A DNA stretch of 64,000 nt from Frankia sp. AgB1.9 (GTDB lineage: Bacteria > Actinomycetota > Actinomycetes > Frankiales > Frankiaceae), in contig NZ_JADWYX010000001.1 in the NCBI RefSeq assembly GCF_016786355.1, forward strand, positions 62,001 through 126,000, in the 5' to 3' direction. Made by a program: the position numbers and the translations under genes. Each line of letters starts with the position of its first letter. Within the stretch, counting starts at the first letter, position 1. Below, one piece after another: positions 26,611 to 33,356 of this stretch. Under the pieces are notes generated by a model. That model searched no databases. It saw nothing but the letters and a program-made list of their open reading frames with translations, and was not told where the DNA came from.

Positions 26611-26733
26611 TCAGCCGTCCCGGTTCTCGCCGCTGTCGCCGACCGCCCCGTCGGAGTGCGCCGTCTCACCTCGGTCCCGGACCGCTGCCAGTTCCTCGAC
26701 CGCCACGACCAGCTCGTCAGACTCAGCCGCCAT
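26611..26733 (-). CDS. 40-residue acidic peptide upstream of the aldo/keto reductase
   Basis: An ATG at 26733 with a near-ideal ribosome site (GGAGGG, 7 nt spacing) opens a 40-codon frame. The peptide begins MAAESDELVVAVEELAAV, an amphipathic acidic helix, and ends in a flexible Gly/Asp/Asn-rich tail (AHSDGAVGDSGENRDG). The reductase GTG lies 22 nt after its stop. The helical acidic N-terminus plus small-residue C-terminus has the look of a leader and core of a modified peptide, but there are no cysteines and no known modifying enzyme besides the reductase. It may instead be a translational leader. Confidence 0.45.
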   Translation of the reverse strand: MAAESDELVVAVEELAAVRDRGETAHSDGAVGDSGENRDG

Positions 26734-26772
26734 GATCGCGCCCTCCGTTCGCCTCGGATCCTTAGCCCGCCA

Positions 26773-26798
26773 CCCGCCCGGGAGACTCCCCGGGCGGG
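26773..26798. terminator. GC-rich hairpin
   Basis: Ten-base arms CCCGCCCGGG and CCCGGGCGGG with a 6-nt loop, 40 nt upstream of the 40-codon ORF. No U-tract on either side. It may terminate transcription from the gene at 26933 side or act as a regulatory hairpin. Confidence 0.4.
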
Positions 26799-26932
26799 GC
26801 GTCGCTGATCACCAGGACGCTACCGTGCAAGGGCGAAAGTTGCTGTGGCATTTAGGAAAAGGCCCCCGGTCGATCCTCTGCCGGCCAGTCTGCGTGTCCA
26901 ATCTGATCAAGGTGGCGGTGTTGTGCAGCCCG

Positions 26933-27247
26933 TCAGCCGGCGGTGTCCTCACGGGCGGCGAGTTCCAACGCCACCTTGCCCAGATCCTCGCCGCGGGCCA
27001 GGCGGGCGCCGATCTCGCCGAGAGCCACGATCAGGTTCGTTGCCGCAGCGAGCGGGCCGCCGGTCGGGTCGTCCTCCGGCCCGGCCGGTTCGTCGTCGTC
27101 GAGGTCGGGCGGGTCCAGGCCTAGTGCGACGTGGATTCGGACCGCCAGGACGTAGGCGGCGGCCTGGTCGTCGCCGTCGACCATGGCGCGGATGATGCCG
27201 AGCGCGGCGGCAAGGTCGGCGTCAGGGTCGGGCGGCGGGAGGGGCAC
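26933..27247 (-). CDS. Acidic hypothetical protein
   Basis: 104 residues from the GTG at 27247, chosen because the longer frame to 27337 would overlap the helix-turn-helix gene. Asp/Pro-rich start (PPPDPDADLAAALG), then a mostly helical, Ala/Leu-rich protein with an acidic linker (DDDEPAGPEDD). No family recognised. It follows the small helix-turn-helix gene by 49 nt and is probably co-transcribed with it. Confidence 0.5.
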   Translation of the reverse strand: MPLPPPDPDADLAAALGIIRAMVDGDDQAAAYVLAVRIHVALGLDPPDLDDDEPAGPEDDPTGGPLAAATNLIVALGEIGARLARGEDLGKVALELAAREDTAG

Positions 27248-27296
27248 TGCCCGATCTTCTCTCGCGCGCCGGGTCGTTCGGCGCTTCAGGGTCGGT

Positions 27297-27524
27297 TCAG
27301 CTGGTCTTACGCGGTCGCCCTCCGCCGACGCCTGCACCGGGGCGGGCGTCGAGCCAGGTGGCGATGGTCGTCCAGTGCCAGCGGGGCCGGTCGGGGAACG
27401 TGAGGTCGTCCGGTTCGGGGAACGGGGTCTTGGTGCCGCCGGCGCGGTAGTTGCGCAGCGTCTTCACGGCGATGCCTGTGCGGGCAGAGATCTCCGCGTA
27501 TCCGAGTAGAGGGTCTTCGGTCAT
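27297..27524 (-). CDS. Small excisionase/AlpA-like helix-turn-helix protein
   Basis: 75 residues. MTEDPLLGYAEISARTGIAV begins a MerR/AlpA-type winged helix: a helix-turn-helix followed by TLRNYRAGG and a WTTIATWLDARPG wing. Such proteins serve as excisionases or local regulators in actinobacterial elements. Two direct copies of ATGTCCCGG lie just upstream of the start and a long palindrome lies further out, consistent with autoregulation. Confidence 0.75.
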   Translation of the reverse strand: MTEDPLLGYAEISARTGIAVKTLRNYRAGGTKTPFPEPDDLTFPDRPRWHWTTIATWLDARPGAGVGGGRPRKTS

Positions 27525-27582
27525 GGCGCCATGATGCCATGTCCCGGGATGTGATGTCCCGGAGGTTTGTGCTTCCGTTGAT

Positions 27583-27609
27583 ACCTATGGGATGCAGCAT
27601 CCCGTAGGT
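27583..27609. promoter_or_regulatory. 27-bp near-perfect palindrome (operator candidate)
   Basis: The core GGGATGCAGCATCCC (27589-27603) is a perfect palindrome; extended arms give a 27-bp dyad with one mismatched pair. It lies between the divergent helix-turn-helix gene and the gene starting at 27651. This is the expected place for an operator controlling both. Confidence 0.55.
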
Positions 27610-27650
27610 TTATAGGTGTCAGGCCAGCAGGTCACACCGAGGGGGACTCA

Positions 27651-28184
27651 ATGTCGATCACCACCACCGCCAGCCGCTACCTTGGCCGGGTCGTCCGGGC
27701 CGCCTCCCTGGTCGCCGTCGAGGTCACCGCCCCCTCGGCTCCGACCGTCGATCTGTTCGCCGGATTCGACCAGTTCGGCGCGGACACCGACGAGATGGAG
27801 GCCCGGTTCACCGAGGCGGCCACCGGTACCCCCGCCGCGGCCCCGAAGCCGGTCGAGACGGTCGAGGTTGCCCCGGTCGGACCGGCGAAGCCGTACAGCC
27901 CGGCCGAGATGCCTTCGGTCGCCCTCGTCGAGGCTGCCGCCATCGCCTTTGACCTCGCGGGCGAGCAGGCCCGCTCGGCGGACCGCACCAAGCGCAAGAG
28001 CCGGAAGATCCTCGACCGCATGCCCGCCGGCGTGTTCGGCCGCGCGGTCGTCACCTGGGAGGAGTCGGCCCGCGAGACCCCGGACCTTGTGAAGATCGCG
28101 GCGATTCTCGCCGAGCACGGCATCGACGAAATCCCGATGCGGAAGGTGGCCCCGTCGCTGAAGGTGGCGATCCTGCCGGCCTGA
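27651..28184 (+). CDS. Hypothetical protein
   Basis: 177 residues; ATG after GAGGGGGAC. A variable Ala/Pro-rich middle (about 30-85) joins two helical parts. The C-terminal half (RKSRKILDRMPAGVFGRAV, then ESARETPDLVKIAAILAEHG) is basic and may contact nucleic acid. I do not recognise a family. It is monocistronic: a palindromic operator upstream and a strong terminator downstream. Confidence 0.65.
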   Translation: MSITTTASRYLGRVVRAASLVAVEVTAPSAPTVDLFAGFDQFGADTDEMEARFTEAATGTPAAAPKPVETVEVAPVGPAKPYSPAEMPSVALVEAAAIAFDLAGEQARSADRTKRKSRKILDRMPAGVFGRAVVTWEESARETPDLVKIAAILAEHGIDEIPMRKVAPSLKVAILPA

Positions 28185-28198
28185 GCGCCACACAGACG

Positions 28199-28243
28199 GG
28201 AAAGCCTGTCCTGGGTCGGCCGGAAACCCCGGGACAGGCTTCC
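28199..28243 (+). terminator. Strong hairpin after the 27651 gene
   Basis: Arms AAGCCTGTCC (28202-28211) and GGACAGGCTT (28232-28241) form a perfect 10-bp stem, 15 nt after the stop. A GC-rich loop separates them. Confidence 0.65.
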
Positions 28244-28286
28244 GTCGTTCCACGGCGCCACGGCGCCCCGGTGGCCTCGCGCCGCA

Positions 28287-28604
28287 TCACGCTTCGCGCG
28301 GAGGAATCCCAAAGTCCGCTATCCGTTGGGCCGCGAACCCGAGCCTCTCCGCAGAATCCGCGACCTTCCCGGCGACGTCGGCGATCATCGTCGTTGGACC
28401 TGTGAGCTTGTCCAGCCGGTACACCGCCGCCAGGAGTGCGAGAGTCTGCGCATAGGCGATCTTCTCGCCCGGTTCGAGGTCATCCAGGGCGATGGTGTCG
28501 AGTACTTGGACGGCCTGCCAGTGGCCGTTGAGGATCGTGCCCGCGAGGCGAGCGTTCCGCTCCTGGTCAGTTTCTGGACGTGGACGGCGGAACCGGCCTG
28601 GCAT
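28287..28604 (-). CDS. Hypothetical helical protein, paralogue of 28682-28963
   Basis: 105 residues from the ATG at 28604 with a GAGGGGG ribosome site. An Arg/Pro-rich start is followed by an all-helical domain with the motif KIAYAQTLALLA. The neighbouring gene encodes a related protein (KVTYAQTLALARL) with the same order of segments, so the pair arose by duplication. Function unknown. Confidence 0.65.
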   Translation of the reverse strand: MPGRFRRPRPETDQERNARLAGTILNGHWQAVQVLDTIALDDLEPGEKIAYAQTLALLAAVYRLDKLTGPTTMIADVAGKVADSAERLGFAAQRIADFGIPPREA

Positions 28605-28681
28605 GGACAAGCCCCCTCGATGTCGCTGTGACGGATCGAGCGTCTGCGCACACCCGGTCGCCTGACCGGCCAGGCGCAGAC

Positions 28682-28963
28682 TCAGCGCCGGTCCTCCGCG
28701 GCTTCTGCGAGCCTGCCGAGATTCTGCGAGATCCGTCCAATTGCGGTGATCGGGTCGGACAGCCACTCGACCAGATCGCCGCCTAGATCGGCCAGCCTCG
28801 CCAGCGCGAGTGTCTGCGCGTACGTGACCTTCCCCTCGTCGTCCAAGCGGTCTGGGTCGACGAAGAGGAGAACCTGCGCGGCCCGACGACCAGCGTCGGC
28901 GAGCAGGATATTTGCCTGATCAAATTCGGCCTGGGTCAGCTGGCGGGACCGATGCTGTGGCAT
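28682..28963 (-). CDS. Hypothetical helical protein, paralogue of 28287-28604
   Basis: 93 residues from ATG 28963. The shared block is DEGKVTYAQTLALARLADL, followed by GDLVEWLSDPITAIGRISQN where the neighbour has a matching helical segment. The longer upstream frame is rejected as a shadow of the gene on the other strand. Function unknown. Confidence 0.6.
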   Translation of the reverse strand: MPQHRSRQLTQAEFDQANILLADAGRRAAQVLLFVDPDRLDDEGKVTYAQTLALARLADLGGDLVEWLSDPITAIGRISQNLGRLAEAAEDRR

Positions 28964-29101
28964 AGAGGCATCGTCGCCGGACTGGCACCGGCCAGCAGGG
29001 AAACGGCGGATCGTCCTCATTCGCCCGACAGGTACGGAGATGTACTCGCAGCCTTGTCGTTTGCTCTGCGCTGACTCGCGCCGGACGATAGCAACTCGGG
29101 T

Positions 29102-29602
29102 GTGACCTCCAGCGGAGACGCCACCGAACCCGACGACGTGACCGCAGCCCGCATCCGCGACGTGCATCATCTCTTGGAACTCTTGGACCTGCTCCCAGTG
29201 CCCGACCTGGAGAAGAAGGGTCACTTCTGGAACGAGTTCGCCGTCGCTGAGGCGGGCGACAGAGCCAAACCCGACCCCCACTACATCGTCGGGAAGCTGG
29301 CCTCGTGGATCCAGGATGTGAACGACGAGCCTGGTGACGCGGAGCGTGCCAGGCGGCTGGCGAGCTACTGCCTGCACTTCTTCGACAAGCAGGGCCCCGC
29401 CGTTGGGGACGTACTGCGAGGGTGTGTCGATGGTGGCGAGGCGACAGGTCAGCGGCTCGCACAGTCCATCTGCGAGGTGGCATGGCGCATCTACGTCCCG
29501 ATCGTCGCCGCAATGAACCGAGAGAACGATCCGCTGCGGAGGCGTCAGAACATGATCTGGCAGCTGCGACAGACCGGGGCCAGCGGCGACGGTGGCGTCT
29601 AA
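29102..29602 (+). CDS. Hypothetical protein
   Basis: 166 residues with a GTG start. Acidic, soluble and predicted mostly helical; features include HHLLELLDLLPVPDLEKKG, HYIVGKLASWIQDVND and a Trp-rich C-terminal part (EVAWRIYVPIVAAMNREN). No catalytic motif or membrane segment is seen. It is divergent from the paralogous pair on its left. I do not recognise the family. Confidence 0.6.
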   Translation: MTSSGDATEPDDVTAARIRDVHHLLELLDLLPVPDLEKKGHFWNEFAVAEAGDRAKPDPHYIVGKLASWIQDVNDEPGDAERARRLASYCLHFFDKQGPAVGDVLRGCVDGGEATGQRLAQSICEVAWRIYVPIVAAMNRENDPLRRRQNMIWQLRQTGASGDGGV

Positions 29603-29714
29603 TCCGCGGTAGGTCGTATACCTGGGGGTCCATCCCTGTCTGCCAGCAGCGCAGCGTCCTAACCGTCACACCGATCTTCTCGGACGGGTCGGCGGGAGCC
29701 ATGAGCGGTTCCAC
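29590..29714 (-). pseudogene. Degraded excisionase-like helix-turn-helix
   Basis: The minus-strand frame from 29714 begins MEPLMAPADPSEKIGVTVRT and continues LRCWQTG, matching the intact protein encoded just upstream (MDPLMTPTELAEFLGVSTRQ, then LQRWRLADQG) position by position. The wing is lost and the frame then drifts into nonsense. This looks like a decayed duplicate. Confidence 0.45.
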
Positions 29715-29777
29715 AGGCTCACCTCGACTTCGTCGAGAGTCTGCGCCAGACGGTGGCCGCCTATCCCGGCAGCCCGG

Positions 29778-29969
29778 TCACAGGTGGACTGGTCTGGTCT
29801 TCACCGTCGACCGCTTCACCCAGTCGAGGACTACTAGGCGCTGGTAGCGCACGCTCCTGCCTATCTGCACGTATGCCGGCCCTTGATCCGCCAGTCGCCA
29901 GCGCTGCAACTGTCTCGTGCTGACTCCAAGAAACTCAGCCAGTTCGGTCGGGGTCATCAATGGGTCCAC
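29778..29969 (-). CDS. Small excisionase/AlpA-family DNA-binding protein
   Basis: 63 residues; GTG start 5 nt after AAGGAG. A complete AlpA-type helix-turn-helix: TPTELAEFLGVSTRQLQRWR, then a wing (YVQIGRSVRYQRLVVLDWV). Probably binds DNA near the att region or regulates neighbours. It lies downstream of another helix-turn-helix gene in a short leftward operon. Confidence 0.8.
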   Translation of the reverse strand: MDPLMTPTELAEFLGVSTRQLQRWRLADQGPAYVQIGRSVRYQRLVVLDWVKRSTVKTRPVHL

Positions 29970-30061
29970 TGAGTCTCCTTGTGGGCGGAATCGCAGAATT
30001 CCTGTCGCGCGGCGTCGCTCGGCGCTCCTGGCGAGTCGCGGCGGTCCCGCAGGTCAGTCAT
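29957..30061 (-). CDS. Possible 34-residue coupled ORF
   Basis: ATG 30061 overlaps the stop of the helix-turn-helix gene upstream by 8 nt, and its own end overlaps the next gene by 13 nt. The peptide is polar and Arg/Asp-rich, with no motif. It may be only a reading frame that couples translation of the two flanking genes. Confidence 0.3.
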   Translation of the reverse strand: MTDLRDRRDSPGAPSDAARQEFCDSAHKETQWTH

Positions 30062-30263
30062 CGGGCCACCCGCCCCACCCGTCGCGGTGGGTGTCCAGCC
30101 AGGCCGTGACTTCGTGGCGCCACCAGGCCCGATACCGGGGCCGATCGATCGCCGGGTCTGGGAAGCCCTTCTGGCGGGTGAGCGCGTCGGCCCGCGACTT
30201 CGAGATGCCGAGGACCTCCGCGAGGTCGGCAACGTCGACCACGTCAGCGGGCCCGGTAGTCAC
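30054..30263 (-). CDS. Small helix-turn-helix protein (MerR/excisionase-like)
   Basis: 69 residues from the GTG at 30263; an upstream GTG at 30293 lies within a palindrome and is less likely. VVDVADLAEVLGISKSRADA is the helix-turn-helix, followed by RYRAWWRHEVTAWLDTHRDG as wing. No ribosome site is apparent, so it may be translated from a leaderless message. Palindrome at 30288-30302 lies directly upstream. Confidence 0.7.
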   Translation of the reverse strand: MTTGPADVVDVADLAEVLGISKSRADALTRQKGFPDPAIDRPRYRAWWRHEVTAWLDTHRDGWGGWPDD

Positions 30264-30287
30264 GGCCAGCACACTAAGTGAGCTGAT

Positions 30288-30302
30288 ACACACAGCGTGT
30301 GT
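30288..30302. promoter_or_regulatory. Palindromic operator candidate
   Basis: ACACAC-AGC-GTGTGT, a 15-bp dyad, lies 25 nt upstream of the helix-turn-helix gene. The related sequence ATGTGTGT follows about 15 nt further out. Confidence 0.45.
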
Positions 30303-30381
30303 TAGCTGTCCTAGATATGTGTGTAAGAGCCCTTGGTGAGTTCACTGCGATCGCGCTACGGTGCCGGATAGGACAAGAAAA

Positions 30382-30415
30382 GGCCCGCCCCGGGGCGGTC
30401 ACCCCGGAACGGGCC
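30382..30415. terminator. GC-rich hairpin upstream of 30447 gene
   Basis: Outer arms GGCCCG and CGGGCC enclose inner C/G runs that can extend the stem. It is preceded by an A-run (AAGAAAA), typical of intergenic hairpins in this element. It may terminate leftward or rightward transcription or act as an attenuator. Confidence 0.4.
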
Positions 30416-30446
30416 ACGACGCACGCCGTAGGGGGCGATTGCCGTT

Positions 30447-30623
30447 ATGGACATGATCCTGCCCGACGACGGGCCGCAGGTCGACCCGCCAGACCAGCCC
30501 CCGTACGAAGACGACGGGTCGGAGTCCGGCTGGGACTACACCTCCATCGTCCCCAGCCACTGGCGCTGGAACGACGAGGCTGTCCAGGCCTACCGGCTCC
30601 AGACCGGTTGGGGGCCGAAGTGA
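30447..30623 (+). CDS. Small acidic hypothetical protein
   Basis: 58 residues; GGGGG lies about 11 nt upstream of the ATG. Very acidic and Pro-rich start (LPDDGPQVDPPDQPPYEDDG), then a Trp-rich end (SGWDYTSIVPSHWRWNDEAV). Too short for the long-ORF cutoff. It overlaps the next gene by 4 nt (GTGA). Function unknown. Confidence 0.55.
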   Translation: MDMILPDDGPQVDPPDQPPYEDDGSESGWDYTSIVPSHWRWNDEAVQAYRLQTGWGPK

Positions 30624-30835
30624 GCCCCGACGAGCGGGCACGGCTTCTGCACCAGATGGCGACCAGCTACGCCAACCGGCAGCACCCGGGCGACCGGTGC
30701 GTACTCGTCCGGCTGGTCGGCGGTGAACCCGTTGACGGGGTGGTCTGTTTGACGACCGAGGCGGCGCTGCTGGTCGCCGACGCGATGGAACTGCACCCCG
30801 ACGACTTCCGGATCATCGCGGCGAGAGAGATGTAG
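30620..30835 (+). CDS. Small hypothetical protein
   Basis: 71 residues from the GTG overlapping the previous stop. A compact alpha/beta-like protein (RCVLVRLVGGEPVDGVVCLT, then ALLVADAMELHPDDFRIIAA). No motif recognised. Coupled to the acidic 58-residue protein upstream. Confidence 0.6.
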   Translation: MSPDERARLLHQMATSYANRQHPGDRCVLVRLVGGEPVDGVVCLTTEAALLVADAMELHPDDFRIIAAREM

Positions 30836-30983
30836 CCATGCAGATCACGATCACAGGCAGGAGGTGACGTCGGCGTAAACGGCGGTGCCGTTCCGGCTCG
30901 GTGGGTTCTGACCCCCTTGTGCGTCGCTCATCTCGGAGTCCACATCCACGGCGCTGCCGGATTCGTGGCCTTAGTCCGGACGG

Positions 30984-31475
30984 CTAGGGAGCTGGTGCGA
31001 GGAAAGGCAGGGCCAAGTTCAATGTGTCGATCACGACCTTGCCTGCTACATGATGTTTGTAGGCGTCAATGCGATCCTTCTGCCAGGGCCTTGGCTCGGG
31101 CTTCCGATCCGACACCAGGACGACCGGCGGATTGGGCATCTCGCCGATTTCGAGCCAGACGAGGTTGTCGTACATCTCGGTGTACGCGTCCGCGAAGACA
31201 TCCCGTAGCTCCGGCGCCGGCCACCCCACCAGATCGTGGACGAGTTCGCCGCGGATGACGACCAGACCCTCCACCACCCGCCCGGCAGGGTCGGCGTGTG
31301 CCCGCCGATGGTAGGGCTCCTTGCCCTCGGCCTTCTCGTGGTGCGCGCGAAGGGTGTACAGGTGTCCAAGCGCTTCGCGCATCGCCCGTCGCTGCAACCG
31401 CTCCGACGATGCCGCCGCAAGCCGCCCGATCGCCTCGCCCAAGTCCTCGAAGATCTCCCCGTACATGTCGGTCAT
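30984..31475 (-). CDS. Hypothetical protein
   Basis: 163 residues from the ATG at 31475; the longer frame was rejected. Helical N-terminal half (MYGEIFEDLGEAIGRLAAAS) and a strand-rich centre (RVVEGLVVIRGELVHDLVGW, PPVVLVSDRKPEPRPWQKDR). No family recognised. It is the third gene in a leftward row with the BRCT-like and lipoprotein genes, but 75-190 nt gaps make a single operon uncertain. Confidence 0.6.
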   Translation of the reverse strand: MTDMYGEIFEDLGEAIGRLAAASSERLQRRAMREALGHLYTLRAHHEKAEGKEPYHRRAHADPAGRVVEGLVVIRGELVHDLVGWPAPELRDVFADAYTEMYDNLVWLEIGEMPNPPVVLVSDRKPEPRPWQKDRIDAYKHHVAGKVVIDTLNLALPFLAPAP

Positions 31476-31550
31476 GGCGCCAGAGCGTTCCACCCGGCTC
31501 GCCGGATGCTCCCAACGGGGCCGGCAAAGCACGAGAGACCACGTGACCGC

Positions 31551-32036
31551 TTAGGTCGGCGATCCATTCTGGTCTGGCCGTTCTCCCGCGACGAGCGCGG
31601 CGAACTGCTGAGCGGTGAGAACGGGCAGATCGAGCAGGTGAATCCGGCCGGCCCGCCGGTCCCGGTCCCCGCCGCTCAGGCAGACCACGTCGGTCACCGC
31701 CACGGTGAGCTGCCTCGTTGGAACACCGCCGGCCTGCCGCACCTGCCGGCGCACCGTCTGGACATCCGCTTCCGATCCGCCGATGACCAGGACCCGGTGC
31801 CCGGCCAGCGGTTGGCCCTCGGCGACCTGAGAGCGGTCAGGCAGGCCGGAGCGTCGCAGAGCCCGCGCCTTCGCCGCGGCGGCGGACATTCTCGCCATGT
31901 GGGCCTTGAGCGCCGACTCGGCCCGACGGGCCCGCTCCTGCGGGGAGAGCTTCCCCTCGGGGTCGACCTGTCTCTCAAACTTGGCCATAAGCCCGCGGCG
32001 GGCTGGCTCGGTGGCCGCTGTCCGGTCGTCGGTCAT
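31551..32036 (-). CDS. BRCT-like domain protein
   Basis: 161 residues from the ATG at 32036. A basic helical N-terminus (KFERQVDPEGKLSPQERARR) precedes a C-terminal segment with BRCT-like layout: GHRVLVIGGSEADVQTVRRQ, then AGGVPTRQLTVAVTDVVCL and a final helix. BRCT modules read phosphopeptides or DNA ends; the assignment is by pattern only. Often such proteins are element cargo in actinobacteria. Confidence 0.5.
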   Translation of the reverse strand: MTDDRTAATEPARRGLMAKFERQVDPEGKLSPQERARRAESALKAHMARMSAAAAKARALRRSGLPDRSQVAEGQPLAGHRVLVIGGSEADVQTVRRQVRQAGGVPTRQLTVAVTDVVCLSGGDRDRRAGRIHLLDLPVLTAQQFAALVAGERPDQNGSPT

Positions 32037-32230
32037 CGCCCATCTGGTGTGAGATGCCGCTCGTGCCTGTAACGACGTGTAGGCCGACGCTTTGCGCTGG
32101 GGCCTCTGTTCGGTTCCCATGGCCGCATGGTGCGGTGCCGGAGCCCTCCCGACCTGTGGTCTGACCGTGGCCAGGTGCGCTGTAGGTCCGTCCCCAGTGA
32201 GGTAATCGCGCGGACTTCCCGGCCGGTATC

Positions 32231-33100
32231 TCAGCCTGCTGTGCAGACGTCCGCCCCGATCGCGCCCACGAGGTCGTAGCCGATCGACGTGTCGAATCCG
32301 TCGGGCTGCAACTGGTCGTCGATGTACAACTCGGCCGCGTCTGGTTCCGAACCGCTCGCCAGCATCTCGCAGACGTGGCCGGCGACCTGCTCAATCTCGC
32401 CGATGGGCACCGTCTGGTGGTCTCGCGCTTCGATGTCGGCTTGGACCTTCGCGTACCGGTTCGGCGGCGTGCTGCTGGGCGATACCGGGCTGCCTACGGG
32501 CGCCGTCATGGTCCTGGTTGGTGTTGGGTTTGGTGTTGGGTTTGGTGTTGGCGGCGGGGCTGGTTGCGGGCTCGGTGGAGCGGTCGGCGTCGGGCGGGGT
32601 GGAGCCGACGGCTGCGTCGCGACAGATGACCCGCCGACCGGCTGTGGCGCCTCGGGCTCCCAGCGCCACCCGTCGTTGTCTGCACAGACGATCGCTTCGC
32701 CATTGGCCGCGACGCCATGGGCGCCGTGGTCCGAGGTGCGGCAGAACTCGCCCGGCTTGTAGCAGGCGCCACCGTTGGTCAGCGGATAGCAGCCCGCCGG
32801 GGCCTGCACAGACGTGGTTCGTGGTACCGACGCGCCTGGAGGAATGGCCGCCACGGCTGTTCCAGCGGGTAGCCGGGGGTTGGCCCCAGCTGAGGGCTGC
32901 GCCGCGAAGCCCTCTGCACCAGGTGCCGTAAAGGGCGGGCTGGTGCCAGCAGGGCCGCTCCCAGGAACGGCGAGGTAGAGCGGGCTGCCGGTCGTGCTGC
33001 TGGTGATCGGCGCCGAGTTCGCCGCCGGGGTGACGGCGGTTGAGCTGCATGCCGTTGCGGCGGCGGCGAGCGCGATGACGGCGAGCATGGTGCGGCGCAC
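32231..33100 (-). CDS. Secreted lipoprotein with Pro/Thr-rich spacer
   Basis: 289 residues from the GTG at 33100 (GGGGGG upstream). The signal peptide (VRRTMLAVIALAAAATACSS) ends in a lipobox with cysteine, so the protein is anchored outside the membrane. Residues about 180-225 are Pro/Thr/Asn repeats (PNPTPNPT) encoded by a 12-bp DNA repeat. The last ~70 residues form a small domain (ADIEARDHQTVPIGEIEQVA, then CEMLASGSEPDAAELYIDDQ) like uncharacterised actinobacterial DUF732-type domains. Role unknown. Confidence 0.75.
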   Translation of the reverse strand: MRRTMLAVIALAAAATACSSTAVTPAANSAPITSSTTGSPLYLAVPGSGPAGTSPPFTAPGAEGFAAQPSAGANPRLPAGTAVAAIPPGASVPRTTSVQAPAGCYPLTNGGACYKPGEFCRTSDHGAHGVAANGEAIVCADNDGWRWEPEAPQPVGGSSVATQPSAPPRPTPTAPPSPQPAPPPTPNPTPNPTPTRTMTAPVGSPVSPSSTPPNRYAKVQADIEARDHQTVPIGEIEQVAGHVCEMLASGSEPDAAELYIDDQLQPDGFDTSIGYDLVGAIGADVCTAG

Positions 33101-33356
33101 AGAGGACCCCCCGGTCTGTGGATGCGGCGCGGCGGACCCTACCGCCCGTTTGCGCATTCGACAGTTGTCGGGGTCTCGATCGGCCGAAGCGCATGGTGCG
33201 GTTCAACATGGAGGACTAGCCTGGCCCTGATCGCGTGCCGAGTGATCACGGGGGCTGTTCGGTGCGGTGTGAGTTCGCTGTCGACGAGTCGACCGAGCGC
33301 AGGATGCTGCTCGGCGGCGGTTGGGCGCCGTGGTCGCCGTCGGTGGATGGCGTCTG

